Origin: Segatella copri
GTDB lineage: Bacteria > Bacteroidota > Bacteroidia > Bacteroidales > Bacteroidaceae
Direction of reading: 5' to 3'
Length of the DNA stretch: 64,000 bases
Assembly (NCBI RefSeq): GCF_019249795.2
Contig: NZ_CP156891.1
Location: forward strand, 1,154,001-1,218,000
The translations under genes were made by a program, and so were the position numbers. Shown here piece after piece: positions 16,852 to 25,204 of this stretch (position 1 is the first letter of the stretch; every line of letters begins with the position of its first letter). The notes under the pieces are model-generated. The model was not told where the DNA came from and made no database searches. It worked only from the letters and a program-made list of their open reading frames with translations.

Positions 16852-17253
16852 ATGCGTAAGATAAAGGAAATCATCATTCATTGCAGTGCGACCAAGGAAG
16901 GTCGCAACTTCACCGTAGCGGATATTGACCGCTGGCACCGCGAGCGCGGAATGCGCTGCATAGGTTATCATTTCGTGATTTATCGTGACGGCAGCATTCA
17001 TGTAGGCCGTGCGATAGAGGAGGTTGGCGCCCATTGCAAGGGTCATAATTCCATCAGCATAGGCGTCTGCTACATCGGCGGCTTATCAAAGAAAGGTAAG
17101 CCGAAGGATACAAGAACCCGAGACCAGAAAGTGGCAATGCGCTCCCTCATCGAGCAGCTGAAGGAGGAATATCCATTAGCCACGATTCATGGTCATAATG
17201 AATTTGCCAACAAAGCCTGCCCCTGCTTTAATGTGAAGAAGGAGTGGGGCTAA
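16852..17253 (+). CDS. N-acetylmuramoyl-L-alanine amidase (T7-lysozyme-like)
   Basis: 133 residues, a single Amidase_2/PGRP domain with no signal peptide. Zinc ligands are visible as H in IIHCSAT (about residue 10), H in IHGHNEF near residue 118, and C in KACPCF near 126. It cleaves the bond between muramic acid and L-alanine in peptidoglycan. Absence of a secretion signal and the neighbours suggest a phage-derived endolysin, probably released by another element protein. The terminator follows directly. Confidence 0.9.
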   Translation: MRKIKEIIIHCSATKEGRNFTVADIDRWHRERGMRCIGYHFVIYRDGSIHVGRAIEEVGAHCKGHNSISIGVCYIGGLSKKGKPKDTRTRDQKVAMRSLIEQLKEEYPLATIHGHNEFANKACPCFNVKKEWG

Positions 17254-17257
17254 CAGA

Positions 17258-17285
17258 TAGGGAACGCGCTGCGTTCCCTATTTAT
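17258..17285 (+). terminator. Terminator after the amidase
   Basis: TAGGGAACGC (17258-17267) and GCGTTCCCTA (17271-17280), followed by TTTAT. Confidence 0.8.
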
Positions 17286-17316
17286 ACTTATTACCTGATG
17301 CGCCATACGTAGAGCA

Positions 17317-17646
17317 TTACATCAAGTCACACTTCTCCCCAGTGTTCTTCTCAACCTTCTCACCATCTTTCAGGATGCGAGCCTTATAGCCAAACTTCTC
17401 AAAACCTTTCTGGAGTTTCTCTGGGGTTGTCTTGTCGGCATTATACTGTACTGTGACTGTCTGGTCTGGCACAGAAGTCTCAATGCTCTTGATACCCTTC
17501 TCAAAGCGAAGGTTGCTCTTGATTTTATTCTCACAAGCCGCACAGTGCATCTGTGGGGTTGTGGTGAACACTACGGTCTTGATGTCCTTGGCAAAGGTTA
17601 CCATTGCCACCATCATCATTATGAACATTACTAAAATCTTCTTCAT
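17317..17646 (-). CDS. Secreted heavy-metal-associated (HMA) protein
   Basis: 109 residues from the ATG at 17644-17646; an upstream in-frame ATG adds eight residues with no signal character. A signal peptide (about 1-20) precedes one HMA domain with the metal-binding MHCAAC. It is a periplasmic copper-chaperone-like protein. It sits 44 bases past the TonB receptor and shares its strand, suggesting joint copper or other soft-metal handling. Confidence 0.85.
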   Translation of the reverse strand: MKKILVMFIMMMVAMVTFAKDIKTVVFTTTPQMHCAACENKIKSNLRFEKGIKSIETSVPDQTVTVQYNADKTTPEKLQKGFEKFGYKARILKDGEKVEKNTGEKCDLM

Positions 17647-17690
17647 AACTTTTCTATTTGCTTTAATCATTCAACTTTAAACATTTTCAA

Positions 17691-19814
17691 TTAAAAGTGT
17701 ACTCTCACTCCTGCGTAGAACATCCTGCCCTCTACAGGTCCCCAAACCAAGGTTGGCTCGAAATCGCTTCCCCATGGGTTGCTGGCACCATAGATAGGAG
17801 TTTTCTGCTTGAAACCAGTAAGGTTTTCGCCTCCCACATAGATACTCCAATGGCGGAACCATCTCGTAACCTGCGCACTCACTTGCTCGAAGCTATGGAA
17901 ACGAGGAGACCATGACTGGCTTCCATCTGCCAACTGGTAAGGCTCAGGATTTCTGCCTCCACCATTCAACTGCACGGTGGCATCAAATTGCCAAAGGCCA
18001 AGTGGAGTCTTATAGGAAGCTGTGAAGAGCGCCTTATACTTGCTGGTCAATGGCTTTTCTTTCAAGGTTTTGCCATAATCGTAAGTACACTTCACATCGT
18101 TCAGACGATAAGCCGCTGTTATCTCCAAGCCCTTCAGCAATGGATAAGAGGCATCTATCTGGAAGGTGTGGGAATAAGACTTACCCATCAAATTGTAGAT
18201 GGAGATAAGCCCCTTGTTGGCATCATAATCCACCACCGCTTGATTCTTGAAGTCGGTATAATAATACTCGGCGTTCAGTTTCAGTGTCTTGCCAAACATC
18301 GGGATGTAGAAAGCGGTACTCATACCATAGTTCCAAGCCTCCTCTTGCTTAAGTCTATCACCCGTAATCTGAAACTCCCTGCCGCTCGCCAAGAGATAGT
18401 TGTACTCTGCCAAGCCAAATACCGTGCGATAGCCCTTACCTGCTGACAAGCGGATGCTGATGGCATCGACAGGCGAATACTTCACGTGGAACCGAGGGGT
18501 GAAGAAATTGCCATAGATAGAGCTATGGTCGAAACGGACACCTGCCATCGCTGTCAACTTCGTGCCTAACGTATAGGTGTATTGGGCGTATGCTCCAGGA
18601 GTCGTCTCCTTCTCGTTCATTCTCTGCATCTCCGACAAAAGATAAGGAGAGTCTTCTTGCCCTACTGCCGGTCTTGGAGAAACATTCACATTGGCGCGCT
18701 GCCCCAGGTAATCATGGTTGACGCTCAAACCTACCGACAAATTGTGCTGATGAGTAAAATTGGTCTCAAAAATCAGTGAGCCATAGAGATTCTTCTCATT
18801 GAGGTCGTAGAACCTGTTGCCATACTGGGCATCGAGCTGGTGCATCGAAGCTGAGGACATGAAGGCAATATTGGTGCCATGCTCGTGATTGAGGATGAAG
18901 GCATGTTTCATATAACCCTCATAGCGGTTGGTATGGAGCTTGATTCGATAAATATCATCACTATGAACATGTTCCTCATCCTGCCCGCTGGTACGAATCT
19001 CCTTCAAAGCCCCAAGTCCACCATGAAAGATGTAGTGCTTGCCTTTATACAGCCAACGGTTCTGTACATTATATTGTTCTCTGCCTGGCATATCATAGAA
19101 GCCATCGCCATTGTCATCATGGTTTTTGAGGATATTCTCATGATGCAACAATATCTCCGTTGCCCACTTATCCGATAGATGAACGTTGGCATCGGCATTT
19201 GCCTCGATTCGGCTCTTGGTATCACCAAAGAGGTTTACCTCCACCTGTTGCTCATCCTCTGGCTTCAAGTAATCCACATTGATTTGACCTGTAATCGACT
19301 CATAGCCATTCTTCACCGAAGCACTACCCTTGGATACCTGAATGCCTTTCATCCAAGGTCCCGGCACATAGCCCAGGGCGTATGGGATGGCTGCACCACG
19401 GAAATTCGGCAGATTCTCGGTGAGCATCTGTACGTAAGTGCCCGAAAGACCAAGGAGTTTGATTTGTCTTGCGCCCGTCGTGGCATCATTATAAGCCACA
19501 TCCACCGATGGATTGGTCGTAAAACTCTCGCCCAGGTTGCAACAAGCCGCCTTGAAGAGTTCATCCTTGTTCACGGCGATGCCATTCACGGCACCAGCCA
19601 ATCGGGAAGTGCCCGACTTGCGAGCCACCACCTTCACCTCATGCAAGGTCTCGTCCTTGAAAATGGAATCCTGAGAGGAGGAATCTACAGAGTTGTTTTC
19701 TACTGAATTATTATATGATGATGACAGAGACTCAACCTCTGTCTTATTATTTTTTGCATAAGTCTCAGCACCAATAACCAGCAAGGTACTGAGCAATATA
19801 TATCTTGAATACAT
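17691..19814 (-). CDS. TonB-dependent receptor, metal-linked
   Basis: 707 residues with signal peptide (about 1-20), plug domain starting near 55 (LHEVKVVARKSGTSR, CCNLGESF) and a 22-strand-type barrel ending in VRVHF. His-rich stretches such as DEEHVHSDD and ILNHEHGTN lie in barrel loops. Its neighbours are an HMA protein and an HYC_CC_PP protein, so I infer transport of a copper-like metal or metal complex. It has its own promoter at 19933-19941 with a leader of about 110 nt. Confidence 0.85.
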   Translation of the reverse strand: MYSRYILLSTLLVIGAETYAKNNKTEVESLSSSYNNSVENNSVDSSSQDSIFKDETLHEVKVVARKSGTSRLAGAVNGIAVNKDELFKAACCNLGESFTTNPSVDVAYNDATTGARQIKLLGLSGTYVQMLTENLPNFRGAAIPYALGYVPGPWMKGIQVSKGSASVKNGYESITGQINVDYLKPEDEQQVEVNLFGDTKSRIEANADANVHLSDKWATEILLHHENILKNHDDNGDGFYDMPGREQYNVQNRWLYKGKHYIFHGGLGALKEIRTSGQDEEHVHSDDIYRIKLHTNRYEGYMKHAFILNHEHGTNIAFMSSASMHQLDAQYGNRFYDLNEKNLYGSLIFETNFTHQHNLSVGLSVNHDYLGQRANVNVSPRPAVGQEDSPYLLSEMQRMNEKETTPGAYAQYTYTLGTKLTAMAGVRFDHSSIYGNFFTPRFHVKYSPVDAISIRLSAGKGYRTVFGLAEYNYLLASGREFQITGDRLKQEEAWNYGMSTAFYIPMFGKTLKLNAEYYYTDFKNQAVVDYDANKGLISIYNLMGKSYSHTFQIDASYPLLKGLEITAAYRLNDVKCTYDYGKTLKEKPLTSKYKALFTASYKTPLGLWQFDATVQLNGGGRNPEPYQLADGSQSWSPRFHSFEQVSAQVTRWFRHWSIYVGGENLTGFKQKTPIYGASNPWGSDFEPTLVWGPVEGRMFYAGVRVHF

Positions 19815-19932
19815 AAATATATTTCCTTTTATCCGAATCTTAAATCTTCGCTTCGGATGATTTTACCATTTTTATATATGTATGCAACCCTAAGATTTTA
19901 CTGATAGGGATAGGCATACGACAATCTTGGCT

Positions 19933-19941
19933 GCAAAAGTA
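19933..19941 (-). promoter_or_regulatory. Promoter -7 box of the metal TonB receptor
   Basis: The minus strand reads TACTTTTGC. Confidence 0.6.
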
Positions 19942-19980
19942 CCAAAAAACTTTTGCAACCTATTTGCAAATATGGAAAAA

Positions 19981-20394
19981 TCAAATAATCAGGAGGTTAA
20001 GGAGGGCAAGATAAGCCCTTGGAGGCGAATGCGGAACATTCTGATTCCAATATCTTGCCTTTTGAATGCTACAGATAACAGGACGAGGCAACGTCTGCCA
20101 AAGGGCTGGCGCGATGCCTGCAAACATTGGTGCTGCATCGAAATCCAAGTGTTGGATAGAGACCGTAGGCGACAGTTTTACCAGCTCCACTTTCATGCAA
20201 TGCTTGTTCACCTGTGTGCCCAGCTTACCTTGGCAACAGTCATAGTGCATGCTACGTTTCACGCAACAGTCAGTCACCATACCCACCATCACCTTGTCAT
20301 AGTGAAGGCAGTGCATGACGGTAGTACCCACGCTCAAGTAAACCACCATGAGCGAGAGCATCAAAGCCATCAATATGTTGAGCGAACGTTTCAT
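19981..20394 (-). CDS. HYC_CC_PP family protein
   Basis: 137 residues from the ATG at 20392-20394. An N-terminal membrane/signal segment (about 4-24) is followed by CLHY, DCC and DCCQ motifs, and SPPR near the end, fitting the HYC_CC_PP family of Bacteroidota, which is often found with metal TonB receptors. Cysteines and histidines suggest metal binding. It precedes the receptor on the same strand, but the promoter between them suggests partly separate control. Confidence 0.7.
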   Translation of the reverse strand: MKRSLNILMALMLSLMVVYLSVGTTVMHCLHYDKVMVGMVTDCCVKRSMHYDCCQGKLGTQVNKHCMKVELVKLSPTVSIQHLDFDAAPMFAGIAPALWQTLPRPVICSIQKARYWNQNVPHSPPRAYLALLNLLII

Positions 20395-20426
20395 ACCTAT
20401 TTTTTGCACCTTTCTTTTCTCAAGTT

Positions 20427-20435
20427 GCAAAATTA
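20427..20435 (-). promoter_or_regulatory. Promoter -7 box of the HYC_CC_PP gene
   Basis: The minus strand reads TAATTTTGC, about 33 bases upstream of the start. Confidence 0.6.
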
Positions 20436-20579
20436 AGCATTTTCATCAAAACAAAAACTTAATACCCCTATAATTTAATAACCTTTAACAGCTCTTGAAT
20501 GAGCATGAATGACCCCACACTTTCTGTTAATCTTTACTATATTCCTGCGAGAAAACTTGCAGGATAAAGAGAATATGAG

Positions 20580-20588
20580 TAACTTTGC
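20580..20588 (+). promoter_or_regulatory. Promoter -7 box of the MFS gene
   Basis: TAACTTTGC, with a leader of about 80 nt. Confidence 0.6.
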
Positions 20589-20675
20589 ACACGAATTTCT
20601 GAAACTATTGTCTTACAAAGACATAAAATAAGAGAGAAACTATTTTTTAAGGATAATATTGACTCATAAGAACAA

Positions 20676-21815
20676 ATGAAAAAAGGACTATTTGCACTCG
20701 CGCTGGGTACCTTTACCTTAGGCATCGCTGAATTCATCATCGAGGGCATCATCACAGACATCGCCAACAACATGAACGTTTCCATCCCGGAAGCAGGACA
20801 TCTCATCTCCATCTATGCACTCGGCGTCTGCGCCGGAGCTTTCTCGTTGATTCTCATGCATAAATACAGACCCAAGAATATCCTGATGTTCCTGGCTTCG
20901 CTCATCACCTTCGGAGCTGTCATCGCCTCAGTAGCACCTAACTACTGGCTCTTGCTCTGCGCCCGCTTTATAGAAGGTCTGCCTCATGGCGCCTACTTCG
21001 GAACGGGTACCATCGTGGCGGTGAAGATTGCCAAAGAGGGTAAGGGAACCAATGCCGTGGCGATGATGTGTGCAGGTATGCCGGTGGCCAACCTGCTGGG
21101 TGTGCCGGTGGGAACCTTCCTGAGTCACATGTTCAGCTGGCGAGTACCTTTTGTCAGCTGTATCGTGCTCGGACTCATCACCTTATACATGATTCACAGA
21201 TGGGTTCCGGATGTAGAAGCACTGCCAAACAACGGTATGAAGGCACAGTTCCATTTCCTCCGCAACAAGGCTCCGTGGCTCATCATCGCCGCCACCTTCC
21301 TGGGCAATGGCGGCATTCTCTGCTGGTTCAGTTATATCTCGCCGCTGCTTCAGATGGAGAGCGGATTCAGCGCAACCAGCATCTCTCTGCTGATGATTCT
21401 TGCAGGCGGCGGAATGGTAGTAGGCAATCAGGTGAGTGCCTTGCTTGCCGACCGCTTCAAACCGGGCCGCTTTACCTGTTATCTCCAGTTTCTGGCGGCA
21501 GCGGCACTTCTGCTCACCTTCTTCCTCGCACCTTTCGGCTGGGTATCTGTGGTACTGATGTTCATCTGCTGCGCCTGTCTTTTCGGCATCGGTTCGCCTG
21601 AACAATTCCTCATCGTGAAGCATGCCAAGGGTGGCGAAATGCTGGGCGGCTGCTGCATTCAGGGCGCCTTCAATCTGGGTAACGCCATGGGAGCTTTCCT
21701 CGGTGGTATTCCTGTTGCGATGGGATTAGGATACAACTTCCCTGCCCTTATCGGTGTGCCGATGGCATTGGCAGGAGCCATCTGTCTGCTGATTTTCCAT
21801 AAGAAATATGAATAA
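20676..21815 (+). CDS. MFS transporter, AraJ-like efflux family
   Basis: 379 residues with twelve predicted membrane helices and no long loops. The first helix carries LGTFTLGIAEFIIEG, which resembles the AraJ/YdhP group of sugar or drug exporters, and MHKYRPKN after helix 2 matches the usual short loop. It is a proton-driven inner-membrane exporter by family. The substrate is unknown. Monocistronic, with its own promoter. Confidence 0.85.
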   Translation: MKKGLFALALGTFTLGIAEFIIEGIITDIANNMNVSIPEAGHLISIYALGVCAGAFSLILMHKYRPKNILMFLASLITFGAVIASVAPNYWLLLCARFIEGLPHGAYFGTGTIVAVKIAKEGKGTNAVAMMCAGMPVANLLGVPVGTFLSHMFSWRVPFVSCIVLGLITLYMIHRWVPDVEALPNNGMKAQFHFLRNKAPWLIIAATFLGNGGILCWFSYISPLLQMESGFSATSISLLMILAGGGMVVGNQVSALLADRFKPGRFTCYLQFLAAAALLLTFFLAPFGWVSVVLMFICCACLFGIGSPEQFLIVKHAKGGEMLGGCCIQGAFNLGNAMGAFLGGIPVAMGLGYNFPALIGVPMALAGAICLLIFHKKYE

Positions 21816-21841
21816 AAATGCGATAATCCGAAATAAATGAT

Positions 21842-21850
21842 TATCTTTGC
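21842..21850 (+). promoter_or_regulatory. Promoter -7 box of the M3 peptidase gene
   Basis: TATCTTTGC 28 bases before the start. Confidence 0.65.
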
Positions 21851-21877
21851 AAACGAATTTCAAATAAACAAAGAAAC

Positions 21878-24019
21878 ATGATGAAAATTAACAAGACTTT
21901 CCTTACCCTGGGCTTGGCCGCAACACTCTTGCAGATGCCAGCCTCATCGTTCGCACAGACTGCGGGCGGTAACCGTCAGAATCCTCTTTTAACAAAGAGC
22001 AGTCTTCCATTCGGTGCTCCTGACTTCAGCAAGATTCAGGAGAGCGACTACCTGCCAGCCATCGAAGCGGCTATCAGGGAGCAGCGTGCCAACATCCAGA
22101 AGATTGTAAACAACAAGAAGAAGCCTAACTTCCAGAACACCATCCTCGCCTATGAGGAGAGCGGTGCGCTGCTCGAAAAGGTGACTAACATCTTCTTCGG
22201 TCTCACCAGCGCCCACAAAACTCCGGGCATCGCCGAAACCGAAAAGAAGGCAACCCCATTGCTGACCGAACTCGACAATGAGATTTCGTTCAACAAGAAA
22301 CTCTTCGAGCGCATCAAGTATGTTTACGATAATGAATATAAGAAGCTCAAGGGCGAAGACAAGCGCCTTACTGAGGTTATCTATAAGAGTTTTGTACGTT
22401 CAGGTGCCCTTCTTTCTGCCGAGAAGATGGAGCGCATGAAGCAGATCAACTCCCGCATCTCTGAATTGCAGCAGGAATGGGGCAACCTTCTTCCTGCCGC
22501 TACCAACAACGCCGTGGTTTGGGTGAACAGCAAGGAAGAGCTCGCCGGATTGAGCGATGCAGACATTGCACAATGCAAGAAAGATGCTGAGAGCCGCGGA
22601 GGCAAGGCGCCTTACTGCATCGTCATCATCAACACCACCCAGCAGCCTATCCTCACCAATCTCCAGAACCGCGAACTGCGCAAGAAGGTGTATATGGCAA
22701 GCATCCACCGTGCCGACGGAACCAATCCTGATTTCAACACCTTCCCTATCGTAACCGAGATTGCCAAGTTGCGTGCCGAGAAGGGCAAGCTGATGGGATA
22801 TGACAACTATGCCGACTATTCGCTCGAAAAGACGATGGCTAAGAACAGCAAGAATGTGGATGATTTCCTGAAGCAGCTCATCAAGGAATATGCTCCTAAG
22901 GCTGATGCTGAAACCAAGGCGATAGAAGCGTATGCACAGAAGACTGAAGGCAAGAACTTCAAGCTGCAGCCATACGACCGCTTCTATTATTCTGCAAAGA
23001 TGAAGAAGGAGATGCTCAACATTACCGATGATGAGATCAAGCCATACTTCAACATCGACAGCGTACAGGTGAACGGTGTGTTCTATGCCGCCCATCGTGT
23101 ATACGGATTGAACTTCAAGCAGCGCAAGGATATTCCAACCTATCACCCAGACATGAAGGTATTCGAGGTAAGCGATAAGAACGGCAAGCCAATCGCCCTC
23201 TTCTACAGCGATTACTTCCGCCGTCCTACCAAGCGTGGCGGTGCATGGATGAGCGCCTTTGCCAAGCAGAGCAAGCAGCGCGGCCAGTTGCCTATCATAT
23301 ATAATGTATGCAACAACGCCAAGGCACCGGAGGGTCAGCCATCTCTCATCACATGGGATGAGGTTACTACCCTGTTCCATGAGTTCGGTCATGCACTTCA
23401 CGGAATCCTTTCCGACTGCAAGTACAATACCCTTTCAGGAACAGCCGTTGCCCGCGATTTCGTAGAGATGCCATCCCAGTTTAACGAATCGTTTGCTTCT
23501 ATTCCGGAAATATTCGACCATTACGCCCGTCATACCGAGACCGGTGCTGCGATGCCAGCCGATCTGAAAGAGCGCATGCTGAAGAGCATCAGCTTCCAGA
23601 CCGCTTATTCACTGGGCGAGAATCTGGCTGCGACCTGTCTTGACCTTGCCTGGCACAAGATTAGCGAAGAAGAGGTGCCTTCACCTTATATGGCAGGTGC
23701 CTTCGAGAAGGAAGAGCTCCACAACATCGGTTTGCTCAACACCCAGATTCCTCCTCGCTACAGCACATCATACTTCAACCACGTATGGGGCGGCGGTTAT
23801 GCTGCAGGCTATTACAGCTATCTCTGGACAGAGGTGCTGGCTGTGAACATCGCCGACTACTTTGCAAAGCATGGTGCCTTAGATCCAGCCGTTGGTCAGG
23901 CATTCCGCGATAAGATTCTGAGCCGTGGCAACACCAAGGACCAGATGGAAATGTTTACCGACTTTACTGGTATGGAGAAGCCAGATGCTTCCGGATTTCT
24001 GAAAGCAAGAGGTTTGTAA
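21878..24019 (+). CDS. dcp: M3 family peptidyl-dipeptidase, exported
   Basis: 713 residues with a signal peptide (cleavage near SSFAQ, about 26-30). The zinc motif HEFGH lies at 501-505, with the downstream glutamate expected in the EMPSQFNES stretch near 530. Length and the N-terminal helical lid (about 50-200) fit bacterial dipeptidyl carboxypeptidase/oligopeptidase. It removes C-terminal dipeptides from peptides, here in the periplasm. Two adjacent ATGs (21878 and 21881) are both possible starts. Confidence 0.9.
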   Translation: MMKINKTFLTLGLAATLLQMPASSFAQTAGGNRQNPLLTKSSLPFGAPDFSKIQESDYLPAIEAAIREQRANIQKIVNNKKKPNFQNTILAYEESGALLEKVTNIFFGLTSAHKTPGIAETEKKATPLLTELDNEISFNKKLFERIKYVYDNEYKKLKGEDKRLTEVIYKSFVRSGALLSAEKMERMKQINSRISELQQEWGNLLPAATNNAVVWVNSKEELAGLSDADIAQCKKDAESRGGKAPYCIVIINTTQQPILTNLQNRELRKKVYMASIHRADGTNPDFNTFPIVTEIAKLRAEKGKLMGYDNYADYSLEKTMAKNSKNVDDFLKQLIKEYAPKADAETKAIEAYAQKTEGKNFKLQPYDRFYYSAKMKKEMLNITDDEIKPYFNIDSVQVNGVFYAAHRVYGLNFKQRKDIPTYHPDMKVFEVSDKNGKPIALFYSDYFRRPTKRGGAWMSAFAKQSKQRGQLPIIYNVCNNAKAPEGQPSLITWDEVTTLFHEFGHALHGILSDCKYNTLSGTAVARDFVEMPSQFNESFASIPEIFDHYARHTETGAAMPADLKERMLKSISFQTAYSLGENLAATCLDLAWHKISEEEVPSPYMAGAFEKEELHNIGLLNTQIPPRYSTSYFNHVWGGGYAAGYYSYLWTEVLAVNIADYFAKHGALDPAVGQAFRDKILSRGNTKDQMEMFTDFTGMEKPDASGFLKARGL

Positions 24020-24046
24020 TGCATAAAATTACGATATGAAACAGGT

Positions 24047-24085
24047 AGAGGGTGTGCCATAAGTTAATGACACACCCTCTTTCTT
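24047..24085 (+). terminator. Terminator after the M3 peptidase
   Basis: AGAGGGTGTG (24047-24056) pairs with CACACCCTCT (24071-24080), then TTC. It resembles the hairpin at 52902-52938 with compensating stem changes. It also lies at the end of the opposing thioredoxin gene. Confidence 0.8.
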
Positions 24086-25083
24086 TATCCTTTTACTGCC
24101 TGAGGTGTCCAGCTCTTCAGGAATCTGAGCACCTTTTCTTCGTTATATCCCTTACCTTCTTCCAGAAAACTGGAATCCTGGATATGGAGAACCTTTCCGG
24201 TTTCATCGAGCACCACAAAGACCGGGAATCCGAAACGCTGAGGATTGTTCAGTCGCTTCATCAGCTGCTCAGCCTTCTTCACCGCCGCATCACCGGCAGT
24301 TTTTCTGCGATTGTAGTTCACATGAATATATTCGAAATGATCATTCACCATCTTGTTGACCGCAACATTTTTCTCCACAAAATAGGCAAACTTCAAGCAC
24401 CATGGACACCAGTTACCACCTACCTGACAGATAACAAACTTGCCATTCTTTCTAGCTTTAGCCAAAGCCTCATCAATCTGAGCCATCGGATCGATGCTTT
24501 CATTATACACCTTCTTGAGAGCAGTCTGCACCTGAGCAGGTTTCAATGCTCCAGCCTGGTCGAGCGAATCCAGTTTCTTCATCATCTCCTCCGCCTTCAC
24601 GGTAGAGAATGCAATCTTACCTTCCGGATTGATAAGATAAGAGGTAGGAATCCATGAGATGTGATAATCCTTGGAAATCTTTGTTTCCTTCCATTTCTTA
24701 AACTCACAGTATTGCAACCAGGTATACTGATTATCGCCCAGATATTTCTTCATCTTCGCCTCATCGGTATCAAAAGAAACACCCACTACCTGGATCTTGG
24801 TATTGTATTTGTCATAGATAGCCTTCACCATCGGCATGTCTCTTCTGCAGTCAGGACACCAGGAAGCCCAGAAATCGAGCACGGTCCAGACACCCGGAAC
24901 CGTCTTTCCGTCTTTATCCTTCTGAGTCTTCTTATCTGAGAGCTGGAAGATTTTCTTACCCGTCTTACTGTCAGTAATCGTGAAATCGGGAGCCTCGGTG
25001 CCTACAGGCAGCAAGTCAAGCGAAGTCTGTGCTCTACCGACGACAGCCGTCGTCAGGAGCAAAAAGAATAATAGTTTCTTCAT
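24085..25083 (-). CDS. Periplasmic double-thioredoxin protein
   Basis: 332 residues with a signal peptide (about 1-19). The first domain (about 25-175) is TlpA/ResA-like with WASWCPDC (C76, C79). The second (about 195-325) is a thioredoxin-like domain with WCPWC (C226, C229). Both active sites are intact, so the protein probably passes or exchanges disulfides in the periplasm. Fusion of the two in one chain is less common than separate proteins. Monocistronic, promoter at 25134-25141. Confidence 0.85.
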   Translation of the reverse strand: MKKLLFFLLLTTAVVGRAQTSLDLLPVGTEAPDFTITDSKTGKKIFQLSDKKTQKDKDGKTVPGVWTVLDFWASWCPDCRRDMPMVKAIYDKYNTKIQVVGVSFDTDEAKMKKYLGDNQYTWLQYCEFKKWKETKISKDYHISWIPTSYLINPEGKIAFSTVKAEEMMKKLDSLDQAGALKPAQVQTALKKVYNESIDPMAQIDEALAKARKNGKFVICQVGGNWCPWCLKFAYFVEKNVAVNKMVNDHFEYIHVNYNRRKTAGDAAVKKAEQLMKRLNNPQRFGFPVFVVLDETGKVLHIQDSSFLEEGKGYNEEKVLRFLKSWTPQAVKG

Positions 25084-25133
25084 ACAATTTTTCTGTTTTG
25101 TCTGTTACTTCAAAATATATATACTTCAACCTA

Positions 25134-25141
25134 CAAAATTA
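25134..25141 (-). promoter_or_regulatory. Promoter -7 box of the double-thioredoxin gene
   Basis: The minus strand reads TAATTTTG. Confidence 0.5.
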
Positions 25142-25204
25142 CATCATTTTCCAGTATCAAGTCCATAAAGCAAGATTTTATTACAGAAAATTAACCATAA
25201 AAGA

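Noticed and set aside
22400-23401. 333-codon frame antisense to the M3 peptidase
   Set aside because: Shadow of a conserved gene; no motif or promoter.
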